The notes: generated by a model from the sequence alone, not told the origin. Positions 1 to 9,965 are shown, counted from the stretch's first letter. The stretch is DNA of 64,000 nucleotides from Roseovarius aestuariivivens (GCF_004761875.1 NZ_SJEY01000005.1:124001-188000), one strand, 5' to 3'. Numbers and translations: made by a program.

Positions 1-1
1 C

Positions 2-505
2 GTCAAACTGCCCGATAGCCTGATGAGCGACATGGTCGGCGCGTTCAGCCCCCGCGTGATCGAGGGCGACCGGCCAGACACGCCGCCGCCCGCGCGGGCA
101 AAGCCGGTGAGCACACTGGACGTGGCGGAACTGCCGCTGATGGGCAAGATCGCCGCCGGTGTGCCGATCGAGGCCATCGCCCATGCCAGCCGCAACGTTG
201 CGGTGCCGGGCGGTATGGTTTCCGGACCGGGTCAGCACTACGCTCTGGAGGTCAAAGGCGACTCGATGGTCGATGCGGGCATCAATGACGGCGACGTGGT
301 GATCATCCGCGAGACGGAAGTGGCCGACAACGGCGATATCGTCGTGGCTTTGGTCGAAGATCACGAAGCGACACTCAAGAAATTCTTCCGTCGCGGCAAC
401 GCCATCGCGCTGGAGGCCGCCAACCCGGCCTACGAGACGCGCGTTCTTCCGGAGGACAAGGTCAAGGTGCAGGGCAAGCTGGTGGGCTTGATCCGCAGCT
501 ACTAG
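2..505 (+). CDS. lexA: LexA repressor, C-terminal part (5' truncated by window edge)
   Basis: C-terminal part of the SOS repressor LexA. The frame is open to the left edge, so the DNA-binding N-terminus is outside the window. Counting from the Met codon at 23, the self-cleavage pair is Ala45-Gly46 in KIAAGVP, the catalytic serine is Ser81 in GDSMVD and the general-base lysine lies in ATLKKF near residue 119. That spacing is normal for the S24 LexA/UmuD peptidase fold. RecA-stimulated autocleavage derepresses SOS genes (family knowledge). The gene ends 84 bp from the end of convergent comEC. LexA has been tied to GTA control in Rhodobacter capsulatus, which may matter because GTA lysis genes lie about 10 kb away (inference). 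Confidence 0.95.
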   Translation, partial: VKLPDSLMSDMVGAFSPRVIEGDRPDTPPPARAKPVSTLDVAELPLMGKIAAGVPIEAIAHASRNVAVPGGMVSGPGQHYALEVKGDSMVDAGINDGDVVIIRETEVADNGDIVVALVEDHEATLKKFFRRGNAIALEAANPAYETRVLPEDKVKVQGKLVGLIRSY

Positions 506-589
506 AGAACTTGCTGCCGGGTAACGGACGTTCCTCAATGGTATGATGCCCCGCGCTTAAGGGCGATCAGCGGTCTTGCGTGCGAAGGA

Positions 590-2596
590 TCACTGTCGGT
601 TCCAGAGCCGGTCGCCGCTGAGGTCGCGTGCGGTGACCTCACGTATCCCGGTTTCTGTCCGGTAGAGCGCAAGCGCGCCTGTGTCGCGCAGGCCCTTGGG
701 TGTCAGGATGCGGCAGGGCAAATCGGGCGCGGGATCGACTGTCAGCACCACCAGCGTCTCAGGCGCGCAATCGCGAAGCTCGGCGGCCGCGCGTTTACCG
801 CGCAGGGCCAGCACCGGCCAGCCGGTGGCGGCGACCTTGTCCCATCGCGCGTGGGCGGCCTCCTGCTCGGCGGCGTCGCCATCGTTTTCCAACCAGTTCG
901 TTGCCACGAACCCCGCGCCCCGCGCGGTCGAAAGGGCGCGGCCCGCATCGGTCATCACGCCGACCAGCCCGCCGGTTTCCGAAATCAGCACGTCGGGGCG
1001 CGTGGCCTGTCCCCAGATCACGACCGCGACACAGACCGGCATCAGGCCGATCAGCCGCGACCGGCCCTGCCAAAGGATGACGAAGAGGATCCCCAGCGAC
1101 AGAAGCGGCAGAACCATGGGATCCGGCCTTGGTACGGTACCCCGCGCGCCGTCGAGGGCCGAGACCCGTGCCGCGACGCCCAGGATCCAGTCGAGGCCAA
1201 GCCCCATCGGCGCGAAGGCAAGCCAGTCGAGCCCGATCGGCATCAGCAGCACGGCCACCACCGCCATCGGCATGACAAGCACGCTCATCAGCGGTACGGA
1301 CAACAGGTTGGCCACAAGACCGTAATGCGCGATCTGATTGAAATGGGCGGCCGCGATGGGGGCGGTGGCCAGCCCCGCCACCCCGGAGGAGATGACCACG
1401 GTCAGCACCGGGCGTAGCCAGCGCGGACCCATGCTCAGCCCGTTGTCCCGGATGGCGTTGAAGACGGCGACCAGGGCCGTGGTGGCCGCGAAGGACATCT
1501 GGAAGCCCGGCCCGAGCAGGGCTTCGGGCCGCAGGATGAGCATGATCGTGGCGGCCAGCGCCACGGCGCGCAGCGAAAGCGCGCGCCGGTCTGCCAGCAC
1601 CGCGCACAGCATCACGGCCACCATGACAAATGCGCGCTCGGTCGCGACGTTGCCGCCCGAGAGCGCAAGATAAAAGCTGGCCACGACAAGCGAACCTATG
1701 GCGGAAAGCTTCTTGGCCGGCAGGCGCAGCGCCAGAAACGGGATCGCGGCGAAGCCGAGGCGCAGACCGCCGAAGACGACGCCTGCAAGCAAGCCCATGT
1801 GAAGACCAGAGATCGCCAGAAGATGCGCCAGGTTCGAGACGCGCAGCGACGTCAGCGTCTCCTGCCCGATGCCCGAGCGGTCGCCGGTCATGATGGCAGC
1901 GGCGAATCCACCGGTTTCGCCCGGCAGCGCCGCCTTGATCCGCGCCGAAAGTGCCATGCGCGCCTTGAAGAGCCATTGACCCGAGGCGGGCGGCGCGAAG
2001 GCCAGAACCGGGCTACGGTTATAACCGACCGCGCCCAATTTCTGGAACCAGGCGTGGCGCTGAAAGTCGAAGCCGCCGGGTTCCACCGGCCCGCCGGGGG
2101 GCGACAGATGACCTGTGAGGATCACCGTCAGACCGGGGCGCGGCGTGACATGCGGACCGGACCCATGTAGCGAAACGCGCACCCGCGCCGGAGTCTTGTC
2201 CGGATCGAGGCGTGCCAGGACCACGCGGTCAAGCGTAAGACGCACCGCGTCCGACCCCGAGCGGTCGATGCCCACGATGCGCCCCTCGACCGGGCCGTAA
2301 TAGCGAAACCCGAGCTTGGCTTCGGCGAGCGTTTGCGCGCGCAACCCGGCGACGCACAGCCCGAGCCCGACCAGCGCCACGGCAAGACAGATCGGGGCCA
2401 GCCCGATCCCGGCCAGACGCGCGGCCAACGCGGCGAGCGCCGCGACCGCGAGTGTGCCGGCATAGACCGGCCAGTCGGGTTCGACCGGGAGCGTGAAATA
2501 CAGCCCGATGCCGCAGGCCAGCGCAACCGGAACCCACGGGAACAGATGCCCCCGCTGCGCCATCCACACGGCGATGAGATCGGGCCGGAGCGCCAA
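590..2596 (-). CDS. comEC: ComEC/Rec2 family DNA-uptake channel protein
   Basis: Inner-membrane channel protein for uptake of transforming single-stranded DNA. The protein is 668 aa with several N-terminal hydrophobic segments ([13 protein letters not shown] and following), a soluble OB-like part and then the multi-span Competence domain with the motif [12 protein letters not shown], typical of ComEC. An ATG-initiated frame runs up to 2866 but would overlap gltX heavily. The TTG at 2596 has a strong Shine-Dalgarno (AGAGGAG, 2604-2610) with 7-nt spacing, so I place the start there; ATG at 2563 is the alternative. It is divergent from gltX and convergent with lexA. In this order ComEC is also needed for receipt of GTA DNA (family knowledge). 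The C-terminal part is short and has no clear metallo-hydrolase motif that I can see. Confidence 0.9.
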   Translation of the reverse strand: MALRPDLIAVWMAQRGHLFPWVPVALACGIGLYFTLPVEPDWPVYAGTLAVAALAALAARLAGIGLAPICLAVALVGLGLCVAGLRAQTLAEAKLGFRYYGPVEGRIVGIDRSGSDAVRLTLDRVVLARLDPDKTPARVRVSLHGSGPHVTPRPGLTVILTGHLSPPGGPVEPGGFDFQRHAWFQKLGAVGYNRSPVLAFAPPASGQWLFKARMALSARIKAALPGETGGFAAAIMTGDRSGIGQETLTSLRVSNLAHLLAISGLHMGLLAGVVFGGLRLGFAAIPFLALRLPAKKLSAIGSLVVASFYLALSGGNVATERAFVMVAVMLCAVLADRRALSLRAVALAATIMLILRPEALLGPGFQMSFAATTALVAVFNAIRDNGLSMGPRWLRPVLTVVISSGVAGLATAPIAAAHFNQIAHYGLVANLLSVPLMSVLVMPMAVVAVLLMPIGLDWLAFAPMGLGLDWILGVAARVSALDGARGTVPRPDPMVLPLLSLGILFVILWQGRSRLIGLMPVCVAVVIWGQATRPDVLISETGGLVGVMTDAGRALSTARGAGFVATNWLENDGDAAEQEAAHARWDKVAATGWPVLALRGKRAAAELRDCAPETLVVLTVDPAPDLPCRILTPKGLRDTGALALYRTETGIREVTARDLSGDRLWNRQ

Positions 2597-2603
2597 GGCT
2601 TGT

Positions 2604-2610
2604 CTCCTCT
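2604..2610 (-). promoter_or_regulatory. Shine-Dalgarno that fixes the TTG start of comEC
   Basis: AGAGGAG on the minus strand, 7 nt before TTG at 2596. No comparable site precedes the ATG at 2563 or the distal ATG at 2866, so it decides the start. Confidence 0.7.
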
Positions 2611-2690
2611 TTGACGGGCCGGTAGACAGGCCTACGTCCCATCGCTGCAACGCTACTCTTCTCTTGATTACCGAAAGGTTAATGCGCGCC

Positions 2691-4100
2691 ATGTCCAAAC
2701 AGGTCGTGACCCGGTTTGCCCCCTCGCCCACGGGCTTTCTGCATATCGGGGGCGCACGCACGGCGCTGTTCAACTGGCTCTTCGCACGCGGGCGCGGTGG
2801 CAAGTTCCTGTTGCGGATCGAGGACACGGACCGGGCGCGGTCCACCCCGGAGGCGACGCAGGCCATTCTTGATGGGCTGACGTGGCTCGGGCTTGATCAT
2901 GATGGCGAGGTCGTCAGCCAGTTCGCGCGCGCCGCGCGCCATGCCGAGGTGGCGCAAGAGCTGCTGTCTGAGGGCAAAGCCTACAAGTGCTTTGCCACCC
3001 AGGGTGAAATCGAGGCCTTCCGCGAGGCGGCGCGGGCCGAGGGCCTGTCGACCCTTTACCAAAGTCCGTGGCGCGACGCCGATCCCGCGACGCATCCCGA
3101 CGCACCTTTCGTGATTCGCATCAAGGCCCCGCGCGAGGGCGCCACTGTGATCGCCGATGCGGTGCAGGGCGACGTGACGATCCGCAACGATCAGCTGGAC
3201 GACATGGTGCTGCTGCGCTCGGACGGCACACCCGTCTACATGCTGGCGGTGGCGGTCGACGACCACGATACGGGTGTCACGCATGTGATCCGGGGCGACG
3301 ACCACCTCAACAACGCGGCGCGCCAGATGCTGATCTACGAGGCGATGGGCTGGCCCCTGCCCGTTTATGCGCATATTCCGCTGATCCACGGGCCGGACGG
3401 CAAGAAACTCTCGAAGCGGCACGGGGCGCTTGGCGTGGACGAGTACCAGAAGATGGGCTACCCGGCGGCGGGCATGCGCAATTATCTCGCGCGGCTTGGC
3501 TGGAGCCATGGCGACGACGAGTTCTTTACCGACGCGCAGGCGCAGGATTGGTTCGGCCTGGACGGGATCGGCAAGTCGCCGGCGCGGTTCGACTTCAAGA
3601 AACTGGAAAACCTCAGCGGCCAGCATATTGCGGCGGCCGAGGATGCCGCACTGCTGCATGAACTGGGCGGGTTTCTGAAGGTAACCGGACAAGCAGGCTT
3701 GTCCGAGGACAAGGCCGCCTTGATGGCCGCGGGCATGTACTGCCTGAAAGAACGCGCGAAGACATTTCCGGAACTTCTTGATAAGGCGGAATTTATCCTT
3801 TCCGACCGACCAATCGAGCCGGATGAGAAAGCCGCGGCTCAACTTGATAATGTATCCCGTAGTATACTGAAAGAATTGACGCCGCGCTTGCAAACTGCTA
3901 CGTGGTCGCGGGAAGATCTGGAGGCGGCGGCCATGGGTTTCGCAGCCGAGAAGGATATGAAGTTCGGCAAGCTGGCAGGTCCTATGCGGGCCGCTCTGGC
4001 AGGCCGGAGCGCCACGCCAAGTGTTTTCGACATGATGCTGGTGCTCGGTCGCGAGGAAAGTCTTGCTCGACTTCAGGATGCCGCGCAGGGGGCCGAATAG
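2691..4100 (+). CDS. gltX: Glutamate--tRNA ligase
   Basis: Class I aminoacyl-tRNA synthetase charging tRNA-Glu in the cytoplasm; 469 aa, normal for bacterial GltX. The ATP-binding HIGH motif is read as HIGG at residues 18-21 within [15 protein letters not shown], and the KMSKS motif as KLSKR near residue 240. The frame extends upstream to 2493, but the family starts just before the first beta strand. The start is ATG 2691 (MSKQVVTRF) or ATG 2682 (MRAMSKQ); an AAGG at 2675-2678 is 12 nt or 3 nt away respectively, so neither spacing is ideal. It is followed after 70 bp by gltA on the same strand. Confidence 0.96.
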   Translation: MSKQVVTRFAPSPTGFLHIGGARTALFNWLFARGRGGKFLLRIEDTDRARSTPEATQAILDGLTWLGLDHDGEVVSQFARAARHAEVAQELLSEGKAYKCFATQGEIEAFREAARAEGLSTLYQSPWRDADPATHPDAPFVIRIKAPREGATVIADAVQGDVTIRNDQLDDMVLLRSDGTPVYMLAVAVDDHDTGVTHVIRGDDHLNNAARQMLIYEAMGWPLPVYAHIPLIHGPDGKKLSKRHGALGVDEYQKMGYPAAGMRNYLARLGWSHGDDEFFTDAQAQDWFGLDGIGKSPARFDFKKLENLSGQHIAAAEDAALLHELGGFLKVTGQAGLSEDKAALMAAGMYCLKERAKTFPELLDKAEFILSDRPIEPDEKAAAQLDNVSRSILKELTPRLQTATWSREDLEAAAMGFAAEKDMKFGKLAGPMRAALAGRSATPSVFDMMLVLGREESLARLQDAAQGAE

Positions 4101-4129
4101 GCCCTGTGCAGGGCGCACGATATATGCAG

Positions 4130-4159
4130 TCCGGGCGAAAGCGATCCGGGCGAAAGCAA
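4130..4159 (+). repeat. 15-bp tandem duplication before gltA
   Basis: TCCGGGCGAAAGC occurs at 4130-4142 and again at 4145-4157. The second copy ends 13 nt before the gltA start, so it sits in the leader next to the ribosome-binding site (AAGGGAG, 4158-4164). It may be a simple slippage duplication. Confidence 0.6.
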
Positions 4160-4170
4160 GGGAGACGACC

Positions 4171-5469
4171 ATGGCCGACGGCACAACCAAGACCGCAAAG
4201 CTGACCATTGACGGCAAGGACTATGACCTGCCAGTTTATTCGCCCACCGCAGGCCCGGACGTGATCGATATTCGCAAGCTTTACGCGCAAGCGGGCGTCT
4301 TCACCTATGATCCGGGTTTTACCTCGACCGCGAGCTGCGACAGCACGATCACATATATCGACGGCGGCAAAGGTGAGCTTTTGCACCGCGGCTATCCCAT
4401 CGACCAGCTGGCGGAGAAGTCGCATTACCTCGAAGTGTGCTACCTGCTGCTTTACGGTGAACTGCCCTCGGCGGCGCAGCTGGAAGATTTTGAAAATCGC
4501 GTGACACGCCACACCATGCTGCATGAGCAGATGATGTATCTCTTCCGGGGCTATCGCCGGGACGCGCATCCGATGGCGATCATGGTGGGAGTTGTGGGCG
4601 CACTGTCCGCTTTTTACCACGACAGCACCGATATTTCGGATCCGTGGCAGCGCGAGGTCGCGTCGATCCGGATGATCGCTAAAATGCCGACCATCGCGGC
4701 CAACGCGTTCAAGTACACCCTGGGACAGCCCTTCGTCTATCCGCGCAACGACCTGGATTACGCCTCGAATTTCCTGCGCATGTGCTTTGCCGTGCCGGCG
4801 GAGGATTACGAGGTGAACCCGATCCTCAGCCGCGCGATGGACCGGATCTTTACCTTGCACGCAGATCACGAACAGAACGCGTCGACCTCGACGGTGCGCC
4901 TCGCCTCCAGCTCGGGCGCCAATCCGTTCGCTTGCGTTGCTGCCGGGATCGCTTGTCTTTGGGGGCCTGCCCATGGCGGCGCCAATCAGGCGTGTCTGGA
5001 AATGCTGCAGGAGATTGGCACCGTCGACCGCATCCCGGAATACATCGCCCGCGCCAAGGACAAGGACGATCCGTTCCGCCTGATGGGCTTCGGTCACCGG
5101 GTTTACAAGAACTTCGATCCGCGCGCGAAGGTGATGAAGCAGTCGGCCGACGAGGTGCTCGACCTTCTGGGGATCGAGGACAATCCGACGCTGCAAGTGG
5201 CCAAGGAGCTTGAGAAAGCCGCGCTGGAGGATCCGTATTTCGCGGATAAGAAGCTGTTCCCGAACGTGGACTTCTATTCGGGCATCATTCTTGAGGCGAT
5301 GGGCTTCCCGACCTCGATGTTCACGCCGATCTTTGCGCTTAGCCGTACAGTGGGCTGGATTTCCCAGTGGAAGGAAATGATCGGCGATCCGCAGCTCAAG
5401 ATCGGGCGTCCGCGCCAGCTTTACATGGGCTCCACGCTTCGCGATTACGTGGATATGGAAAACCGCTAA
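4171..5469 (+). CDS. gltA: Citrate synthase (type II, hexameric class)
   Basis: Condenses oxaloacetate and acetyl-CoA to citrate, the entry step of the TCA cycle. The protein is 432 aa with an N-terminal beta-rich extension typical of Gram-negative GltA. Active-site histidines are visible in LHADHEQN and GPAHGGAN, and the signature [14 protein letters not shown] follows. The C-terminus [14 protein letters not shown] matches the family. The ATG at 4171 has an AAGGGAG ribosome-binding site 6 nt upstream; the same frame is open to 4063 but the earlier part overlaps gltX. An intrinsic terminator follows 22 bp after the stop. Confidence 0.97.
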   Translation: MADGTTKTAKLTIDGKDYDLPVYSPTAGPDVIDIRKLYAQAGVFTYDPGFTSTASCDSTITYIDGGKGELLHRGYPIDQLAEKSHYLEVCYLLLYGELPSAAQLEDFENRVTRHTMLHEQMMYLFRGYRRDAHPMAIMVGVVGALSAFYHDSTDISDPWQREVASIRMIAKMPTIAANAFKYTLGQPFVYPRNDLDYASNFLRMCFAVPAEDYEVNPILSRAMDRIFTLHADHEQNASTSTVRLASSSGANPFACVAAGIACLWGPAHGGANQACLEMLQEIGTVDRIPEYIARAKDKDDPFRLMGFGHRVYKNFDPRAKVMKQSADEVLDLLGIEDNPTLQVAKELEKAALEDPYFADKKLFPNVDFYSGIILEAMGFPTSMFTPIFALSRTVGWISQWKEMIGDPQLKIGRPRQLYMGSTLRDYVDMENR

Positions 5470-5491
5470 CCGCAACGTCAGTCTGATCCGG

Positions 5492-5519
5492 CGCCCCGTC
5501 TTATGACGGGGCGTTTTTT
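5492..5519 (+). terminator. Intrinsic terminator of gltA
   Basis: Perfect 9-bp stem CGCCCCGTC / GACGGGGCG (5492-5500 and 5505-5513) with loop TTAT, followed by six T (5514-5519). Confidence 0.95.
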
Positions 5520-5728
5520 GTTGGAGAATCGCCAGGCCGGACCTTGGAAAGCCGCGTTCTTGTGTGGCCAATCGCGCGCTTTGAGCGAAACTGTTCGACT
5601 TTCAAAAACAGTCCTGACGCGCGGCCGTATCGATAGCATCTATTTTCGCCTGACTCGCAAGTTCCTTAAGACAAGAAAAAAATTTTACTTAATCTGTACG
5701 TGTTCGTGAGTATGGGGGTACAACCGAC

Positions 5729-6556
5729 ATGACAGCGCTTATCCTGCTGACCCTTTTGGGCATTGGTGCAACGGCTTTTGCCTTTGATCTTTTCGAGGAT
5801 AATGATGACGACACCGGTGCCGCGACAAAGGGGGGCAACGACGACCAGGTCGCTGGGACAGAGGGGGAAGATATCCTTCGGCCAGGACCCGGTGACGATA
5901 CCGTGCGCGCCGGGGCGGGCTCTGACCTTGTCGACGGTGGTTCGGGAAATGACCGCCTTTTCGGGGAAGAGGATGATGATTTCGTGGCCGGAGGTGCGGG
6001 GGATGATTTCCTGCGCGGGGGCGCCGGAGATGACGTGCTCATCGACAGTGATGGCGCAGACACGCTACGCGGAGATACGGGCGACGATTTCATCCTTTCG
6101 TCCGGATTTACCGATCAGACGACATTTATCGACACGCTAGCAGCCGCGATCGACGATCCCACCGCAACGCCGGATCTGTTCGGGGCTGACCCGGAAGACA
6201 TCGGGTTTGATCCCCGTAGCGACGCGGACAGCGAGGGCGATGTAGTGGATGGCGGTCGCGGCGACGATACTTTTTTCTTCGGTCAGGATGACACGATTAC
6301 CGGTGGCGAAGGCACGGATTTCTTCATTGGCGGAGAGAGCCTAACCGCCGGTAAGCCGGCGGTCATCACCGATCTTGAGGTCAATGAGGAAGCCCTGGTT
6401 CTGACCACCGAAAGCGTGCCGTCGCCAGACGTGACGGTTGAAAACGTGAACGGCGACGCCGTGGTGAGCCTGAATGGCCTGGCAGCGGTTATCCTGAAGG
6501 GGGTTGGCGCGACCTTCACGCTCAGCGATGTGAAACTGATAGACGTGTCGGCCTGA
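5729..6556 (+). CDS. RTX-like acidic glycine/aspartate repeat protein with N-terminal hydrophobic segment
   Basis: 275 aa. Residues 1-19 form a hydrophobic segment, then an acidic linker (DLFEDNDDD). Several hemolysin-type calcium-binding nonapeptides follow (GPGDDTVRAG, GGSGNDRLFG, GGAGDDFLRG, GDTGDDFI), with another set near residue 180 (GGRGDDTFFFG, GGEGTDFFIGG). A beta-rich C-terminal domain (about 205-275) closes the protein. RTX repeats bind Ca2+ outside the cell and usually depend on type I secretion; no T1SS genes are nearby. The hydrophobic N-terminus could be a signal anchor, unlike normal RTX exoproteins. ATG 5729 has a GGGGG ribosome-binding site about 10 nt upstream. Function is unknown. 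The 5520-5728 leader is AT-rich from about 5650. Confidence 0.8.
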   Translation: MTALILLTLLGIGATAFAFDLFEDNDDDTGAATKGGNDDQVAGTEGEDILRPGPGDDTVRAGAGSDLVDGGSGNDRLFGEEDDDFVAGGAGDDFLRGGAGDDVLIDSDGADTLRGDTGDDFILSSGFTDQTTFIDTLAAAIDDPTATPDLFGADPEDIGFDPRSDADSEGDVVDGGRGDDTFFFGQDDTITGGEGTDFFIGGESLTAGKPAVITDLEVNEEALVLTTESVPSPDVTVENVNGDAVVSLNGLAAVILKGVGATFTLSDVKLIDVSA

Positions 6557-6565
6557 TCGGGCCTG

Positions 6566-7345
6566 TCAGCGGCCCTCGTAGCTTGGGGCGCGTTTTTCGA
6601 GGAAGGCCAGCACACCTTCCTTGAAATCGCGTGAGGTGCCGCAGCCGCCCTGCAATTGCGCCTCTAGATCTAGCTGCGCGGCCAGGCTGTTGTCCCAGCT
6701 GCCGCGGATCGCCTTTTTCAGATTCGCATAGGCCACACTTGGCCCCTTGGCGAGGTGTGCCGCACGCGCCTTCCAATGAGCGTCGAAAGCGTCGTCGGGC
6801 ACCGCCTCCCAGATCATGCCCCAGGCGTCGGCCTGTTTGGCGCTTATCGGTTCGGCGAAAAGAGCGGCCCCCATGGCCTTGGCCGCGCCCATCTGGCGCG
6901 GCAGCCAGAATGTGCCGCCGGCATCGGGAATGAGGCCGATGCGGGTGAAGGCCTGCAGGAAATAGGCGGACTCGGTGGCGATCACCACGTCAGCCATCAG
7001 CGCAAGATTGGCCCCTGCCCCGGCGGCGGGACCGTTCACGGCCGAGATCGTCGGGATCGGGCAATCGCCGATGGCGTGCAGCATCGGCTCGTATTCATCG
7101 CGCAGCACCCGTTCGAGATCGAGCGCAGACAGGTTACCTGTATCCGAAAGATCCTGTCCCGAGCAGAACGCCTTGCCGTTTCCGGTCAGCACCAGCACGC
7201 GGGCCTTGCGCGCGGCAAGACCCACAGCGTCGGTGATTTCGGCGCGCATTTGCGTGGACAGCGCGTTCATCTTCTCGGGCCAGTCCAGCCGGAGCGTGGC
7301 AACGCCCTCCGCGATATCGAGCGTGATGGTCTGGTAGTCTTTCAT
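6566..7345 (-). CDS. Enoyl-CoA hydratase/isomerase family protein, PaaG-like
   Basis: 259-aa crotonase-fold enzyme acting on an acyl-CoA. The oxyanion-hole regions are CSGQDLSD and NGPAAGAGANLALMAD. The acidic residue in GLIPDAGGTFWLPR matches the Asp of PaaG-type 1,2-epoxyphenylacetyl-CoA isomerases rather than the paired Glu of classic hydratases. The sequence as a whole reads closest to PaaG. No other phenylacetate genes are present, so the substrate is not proven; a short-chain or aromatic acyl-CoA isomerase is possible. It lies downstream of ccmH with a 74-bp gap and converges on the RTX-like gene with 9 bp between stops. Confidence 0.85.
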   Translation of the reverse strand: MKDYQTITLDIAEGVATLRLDWPEKMNALSTQMRAEITDAVGLAARKARVLVLTGNGKAFCSGQDLSDTGNLSALDLERVLRDEYEPMLHAIGDCPIPTISAVNGPAAGAGANLALMADVVIATESAYFLQAFTRIGLIPDAGGTFWLPRQMGAAKAMGAALFAEPISAKQADAWGMIWEAVPDDAFDAHWKARAAHLAKGPSVAYANLKKAIRGSWDNSLAAQLDLEAQLQGGCGTSRDFKEGVLAFLEKRAPSYEGR

Positions 7346-7419
7346 CGCGTCCGCGCCTCCTGTTCAGGTCCGGCGCAGTGAACCCGCCCTGCCCTGCAAT
7401 TGCAATCCGGAACGGCGCG

Positions 7420-7872
7420 TCACTCGTCCATGATGCGGCGCAGCCGGGCGGTTTCCTCTTCCGAGAGGGCGGCAACATGAGGCTCTTCGGCCTGTCCCCG
7501 TCGGCGGATATAGACCGCCGCGAGCGAAACACCGAGAATCAGCATGCCGGGCCCTGCAAGCCACAGGATCCAGTTGGCCCCTCCGGCGACCGGGTTCAAC
7601 AGAACGTACTCCCCATAGCGGTCGACGATGTAATCGACGACCTCCTCGTTGCTGTCGCCTTCCAAAAGACGTTCGCGCACCAGAAGGCGCAGGTCGCGCG
7701 CCAGTTCGGCGTTGGAGTCGTCGATGGACTCGTTGCGGCAGACAAGACACCGCAGGCCCGAGGATATGTCGCGCGCGCGCTCCTCCAGTGCCGGGTCGTC
7801 AAGCACCTCGTCGGGCTGCACGGCCAGCGCGGGCCCGGCCAAGAGCGCGAAGATGAGAAGCAGCCGCTTCAT
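7420..7872 (-). CDS. ccmH: Cytochrome c maturation thiol reductase CcmH
   Basis: Periplasmic, membrane-anchored thiol reductase of system I cytochrome c maturation; reduces the apocytochrome CXXCH cysteines before heme ligation. The protein is 150 aa with signal peptide 1-17, the diagnostic LRCLVCRNESI motif (redox CXXC) near residues 41-45 and one C-terminal transmembrane segment (about 101-121). It is the short CcmH form; no CcmI part is fused. Its start overlaps the end of ccmF by 4 bp (ATGA), so the two are translationally coupled and should act together. Confidence 0.95.
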   Translation of the reverse strand: MKRLLLIFALLAGPALAVQPDEVLDDPALEERARDISSGLRCLVCRNESIDDSNAELARDLRLLVRERLLEGDSNEEVVDYIVDRYGEYVLLNPVAGGANWILWLAGPGMLILGVSLAAVYIRRRGQAEEPHVAALSEEETARLRRIMDE

Positions 7873-9839
7873 TCGGCAGGCACCTCGGCGGCAGGCGTGC
7901 GGCGACGGTTGCCGGCCGCGACCCGGTACCGGCGATCCGAGAGCGAGAGCGAGCCGCCCAGGGCCATGAGGATCGCCCCGCCCCAGATCCAGTTGGCGAG
8001 CGGTTTGTAATAGGTGCGCACGGCCCAGCCTCCGCCGACCTGCGGATCGCCGATCACGACGTAGACATCGCGCAGGAAACCGATATCGAGCGCCGCCTCG
8101 GTCGTGGGCATGGCGGCCACCGGATAGACGCGTTTTTCGGGAAAAAGCGTGCCGATCTCGCGGCCATCCCGCGCAAGCGTGACCTCGGCCATGGTGGAGC
8201 GGTAGTTCGGGCCCTGCACGTTTCGCACGTCGTCGAGCGTGAGGGTGAAGCCCGCCACGTCAAAGCTTTCGCCAATTTGGGCCACGCGGATATCCTCGGC
8301 CTCCCACGCCATCATGCCCGCCACACCGGCCATCGTGACGCCAAGCCCGGCATGGGCCACCGACTTGCCCCAGTCGGCGCGCGGCAGGCTAACGAGACGC
8401 CGCAGGCGGTTCTCACCGCGTCCCGTGCGGCTCCACAGGTCGACGGCGGCGCCGGAGACGAGCCACGCCCCGAGAAAGAGCCCTACGGGGCCCAGAAGGC
8501 TTTGACCCGTCTGCATGGCCCAGGCCAGGCCGCCGACGGCAATGGCGAGGATGAACGCCCCGCGCAGAGGTTTGATCGTGCGTTTCAGATTGGCGCGCTT
8601 CCACGGCAGCATGGCGCCCACCGGCAGGATCAGGCCAAGCGCCACCATGAAGGGTGTGAAGGCCATGTTGAAGAAGGGCGCGCCCACGGACAGCTTGCGG
8701 TCGAAAAAGATCTCGGCGATGAGCGGCCAGATCGTACCGACAAAGACGACGAAAGCCGAGACGCCCAAGATGACGTTATTGGCCACCAGCCCGGATTCGC
8801 GGCTGACGAGGGAAAAGACGCCCTTGGCCTGCATCGCCTGCGCGCGGGCAGCGAAAAGTGTAAGGCCCACCAGCATGAAGGTCGCCGTGATCATCAGCAG
8901 GAACACGCCCCGTTCGGGGTCCGTGGCGAAGGCATGCACCGAGGTCAGCACGCCCGATCTAGTGATGAAGGCCCCGATCATGGAGAAGCCGAAGGCGATG
9001 ATCGCCAGCAGGATCGTCCAGCTTTTCAGGGACTCGCGCTTTTCCACAACGATGGCCGAGTGCAAGAGTGCCGCCGCGATTAGCCACGGCATGAAGGACG
9101 CGTTTTCCACCGGGTCCCAGAACCAGAAGCCACCCCAGCCAAGCTCGTAATAGGCCCACCAGGAGCCGAGCGCGATGCCGATGGTCAGGAAAATCCACGC
9201 GGCCAGCGTGTAGGGCCGGACCCAGCGGCCCCAGGCGGCGTCGACACGCCCCTCGATCAGGGCGGCCACGGCGAAGGAGAAGGTCATCGAGAGACCGACA
9301 TAACCGAGATAGAGAAACGGCGGATGGAACGCGAGGCCGGGGTCCTGCAGGAGCGGATTGAGGTCCTGCCCGTCGAAGGGCGGCACGGCCATCCGCAGGA
9401 AGGGGTTAGAGGTGAAGATGATGAAGGCGAAGAAGGCAGCCGCGATCGACCCCTGCACCGCCAGCACCCGCGCCTTGAGCGTTGGCGGCAGGTTGCTGCC
9501 AAACCATGCCGCGAACGCGCCGAAAAGCGTCACGATCAGCACCCAGAGCAACATCGAGCCCTCGTGATTGCCCCAGGTTCCGGTGATCTTGTACAGCATC
9601 GGTTTCGCCGAGTGGCTGTTCGAGACGACCAGCTGCAGCGAGAAATCCGAGGTGATGAACGCCCACATGAGCGCGAAGAACGCGCCCGCCGTCAGAAGAA
9701 ACTGAAGTGTCGCGGCGGGTTCGGCCACGGCCATCCAGCCAGGCCATCGCCGATGGGCCCCGATAAGCGGCACGGTGGCCTGGAAACAAGCGATGAGGAA
9801 CGCAAGGATGAGGGCGAAGTGGCCTAGCTCTGTAATCAT
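7869..9839 (-). CDS. ccmF: Heme lyase subunit CcmF
   Basis: 656-aa polytopic inner-membrane protein of the CcmFH heme ligation complex, which attaches heme from holo-CcmE to apocytochrome c. It has more than a dozen hydrophobic segments and the tryptophan-rich WWD motif near residues 230-250 (ELGWGGFWFWDPVENASFMPW). Histidines in external loops are expected heme ligands (family knowledge). The start at 9839 is followed immediately by a hydrophobic helix. The normal upstream partner ccmE is separated from it here by the GTA-type endolysin and holin genes. Confidence 0.96.
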   Translation of the reverse strand: MITELGHFALILAFLIACFQATVPLIGAHRRWPGWMAVAEPAATLQFLLTAGAFFALMWAFITSDFSLQLVVSNSHSAKPMLYKITGTWGNHEGSMLLWVLIVTLFGAFAAWFGSNLPPTLKARVLAVQGSIAAAFFAFIIFTSNPFLRMAVPPFDGQDLNPLLQDPGLAFHPPFLYLGYVGLSMTFSFAVAALIEGRVDAAWGRWVRPYTLAAWIFLTIGIALGSWWAYYELGWGGFWFWDPVENASFMPWLIAAALLHSAIVVEKRESLKSWTILLAIIAFGFSMIGAFITRSGVLTSVHAFATDPERGVFLLMITATFMLVGLTLFAARAQAMQAKGVFSLVSRESGLVANNVILGVSAFVVFVGTIWPLIAEIFFDRKLSVGAPFFNMAFTPFMVALGLILPVGAMLPWKRANLKRTIKPLRGAFILAIAVGGLAWAMQTGQSLLGPVGLFLGAWLVSGAAVDLWSRTGRGENRLRRLVSLPRADWGKSVAHAGLGVTMAGVAGMMAWEAEDIRVAQIGESFDVAGFTLTLDDVRNVQGPNYRSTMAEVTLARDGREIGTLFPEKRVYPVAAMPTTEAALDIGFLRDVYVVIGDPQVGGGWAVRTYYKPLANWIWGGAILMALGGSLSLSDRRYRVAAGNRRRTPAAEVPAE

Positions 9840-9855
9840 GCACCCGTTATAGAGC

Positions 9856-9931
9856 CCCGCGCCGCCCCATCCAACGGGATTCGGACGCGGCGCGGGATCA
9901 CATTGTCGCGGGGCGCGGACCGGTTCCGGTC
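9856..9931. repeat. Two GC-rich inverted repeats between holin and ccmF
   Basis: The 126-nt gap between the holin stop and ccmF start contains a 9-bp inverted repeat CCCGCGCCG / CGGCGCGGG (9856-9864, 9888-9896) and a dyad GACCGG-TT-CCGGTC (9918-9931). Neither has a T tract on the minus strand. They could be RNA-processing or attenuating hairpins, or chance in GC-rich DNA. Confidence 0.4.
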
Positions 9932-9965
9932 ATGGGGCTTGCGGCCCGCGCCGGGTCTCGGTGAC

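Noticed and set aside
2679..4217. Long minus-strand frame (512 codons) opposite gltX
   Set aside because: It is exactly antisense to gltX, with no ribosome-binding site and arginine/histidine-rich composition typical of shadow frames in GC-rich DNA.
3982..5571. 529-codon minus-strand frame opposite gltA
   Set aside because: Shadow of the citrate synthase gene; the plus-strand protein has all active-site motifs.
5503..5709. 68-codon plus-strand frame after gltA
   Set aside because: It starts inside the gltA terminator hairpin and has no ribosome-binding site.
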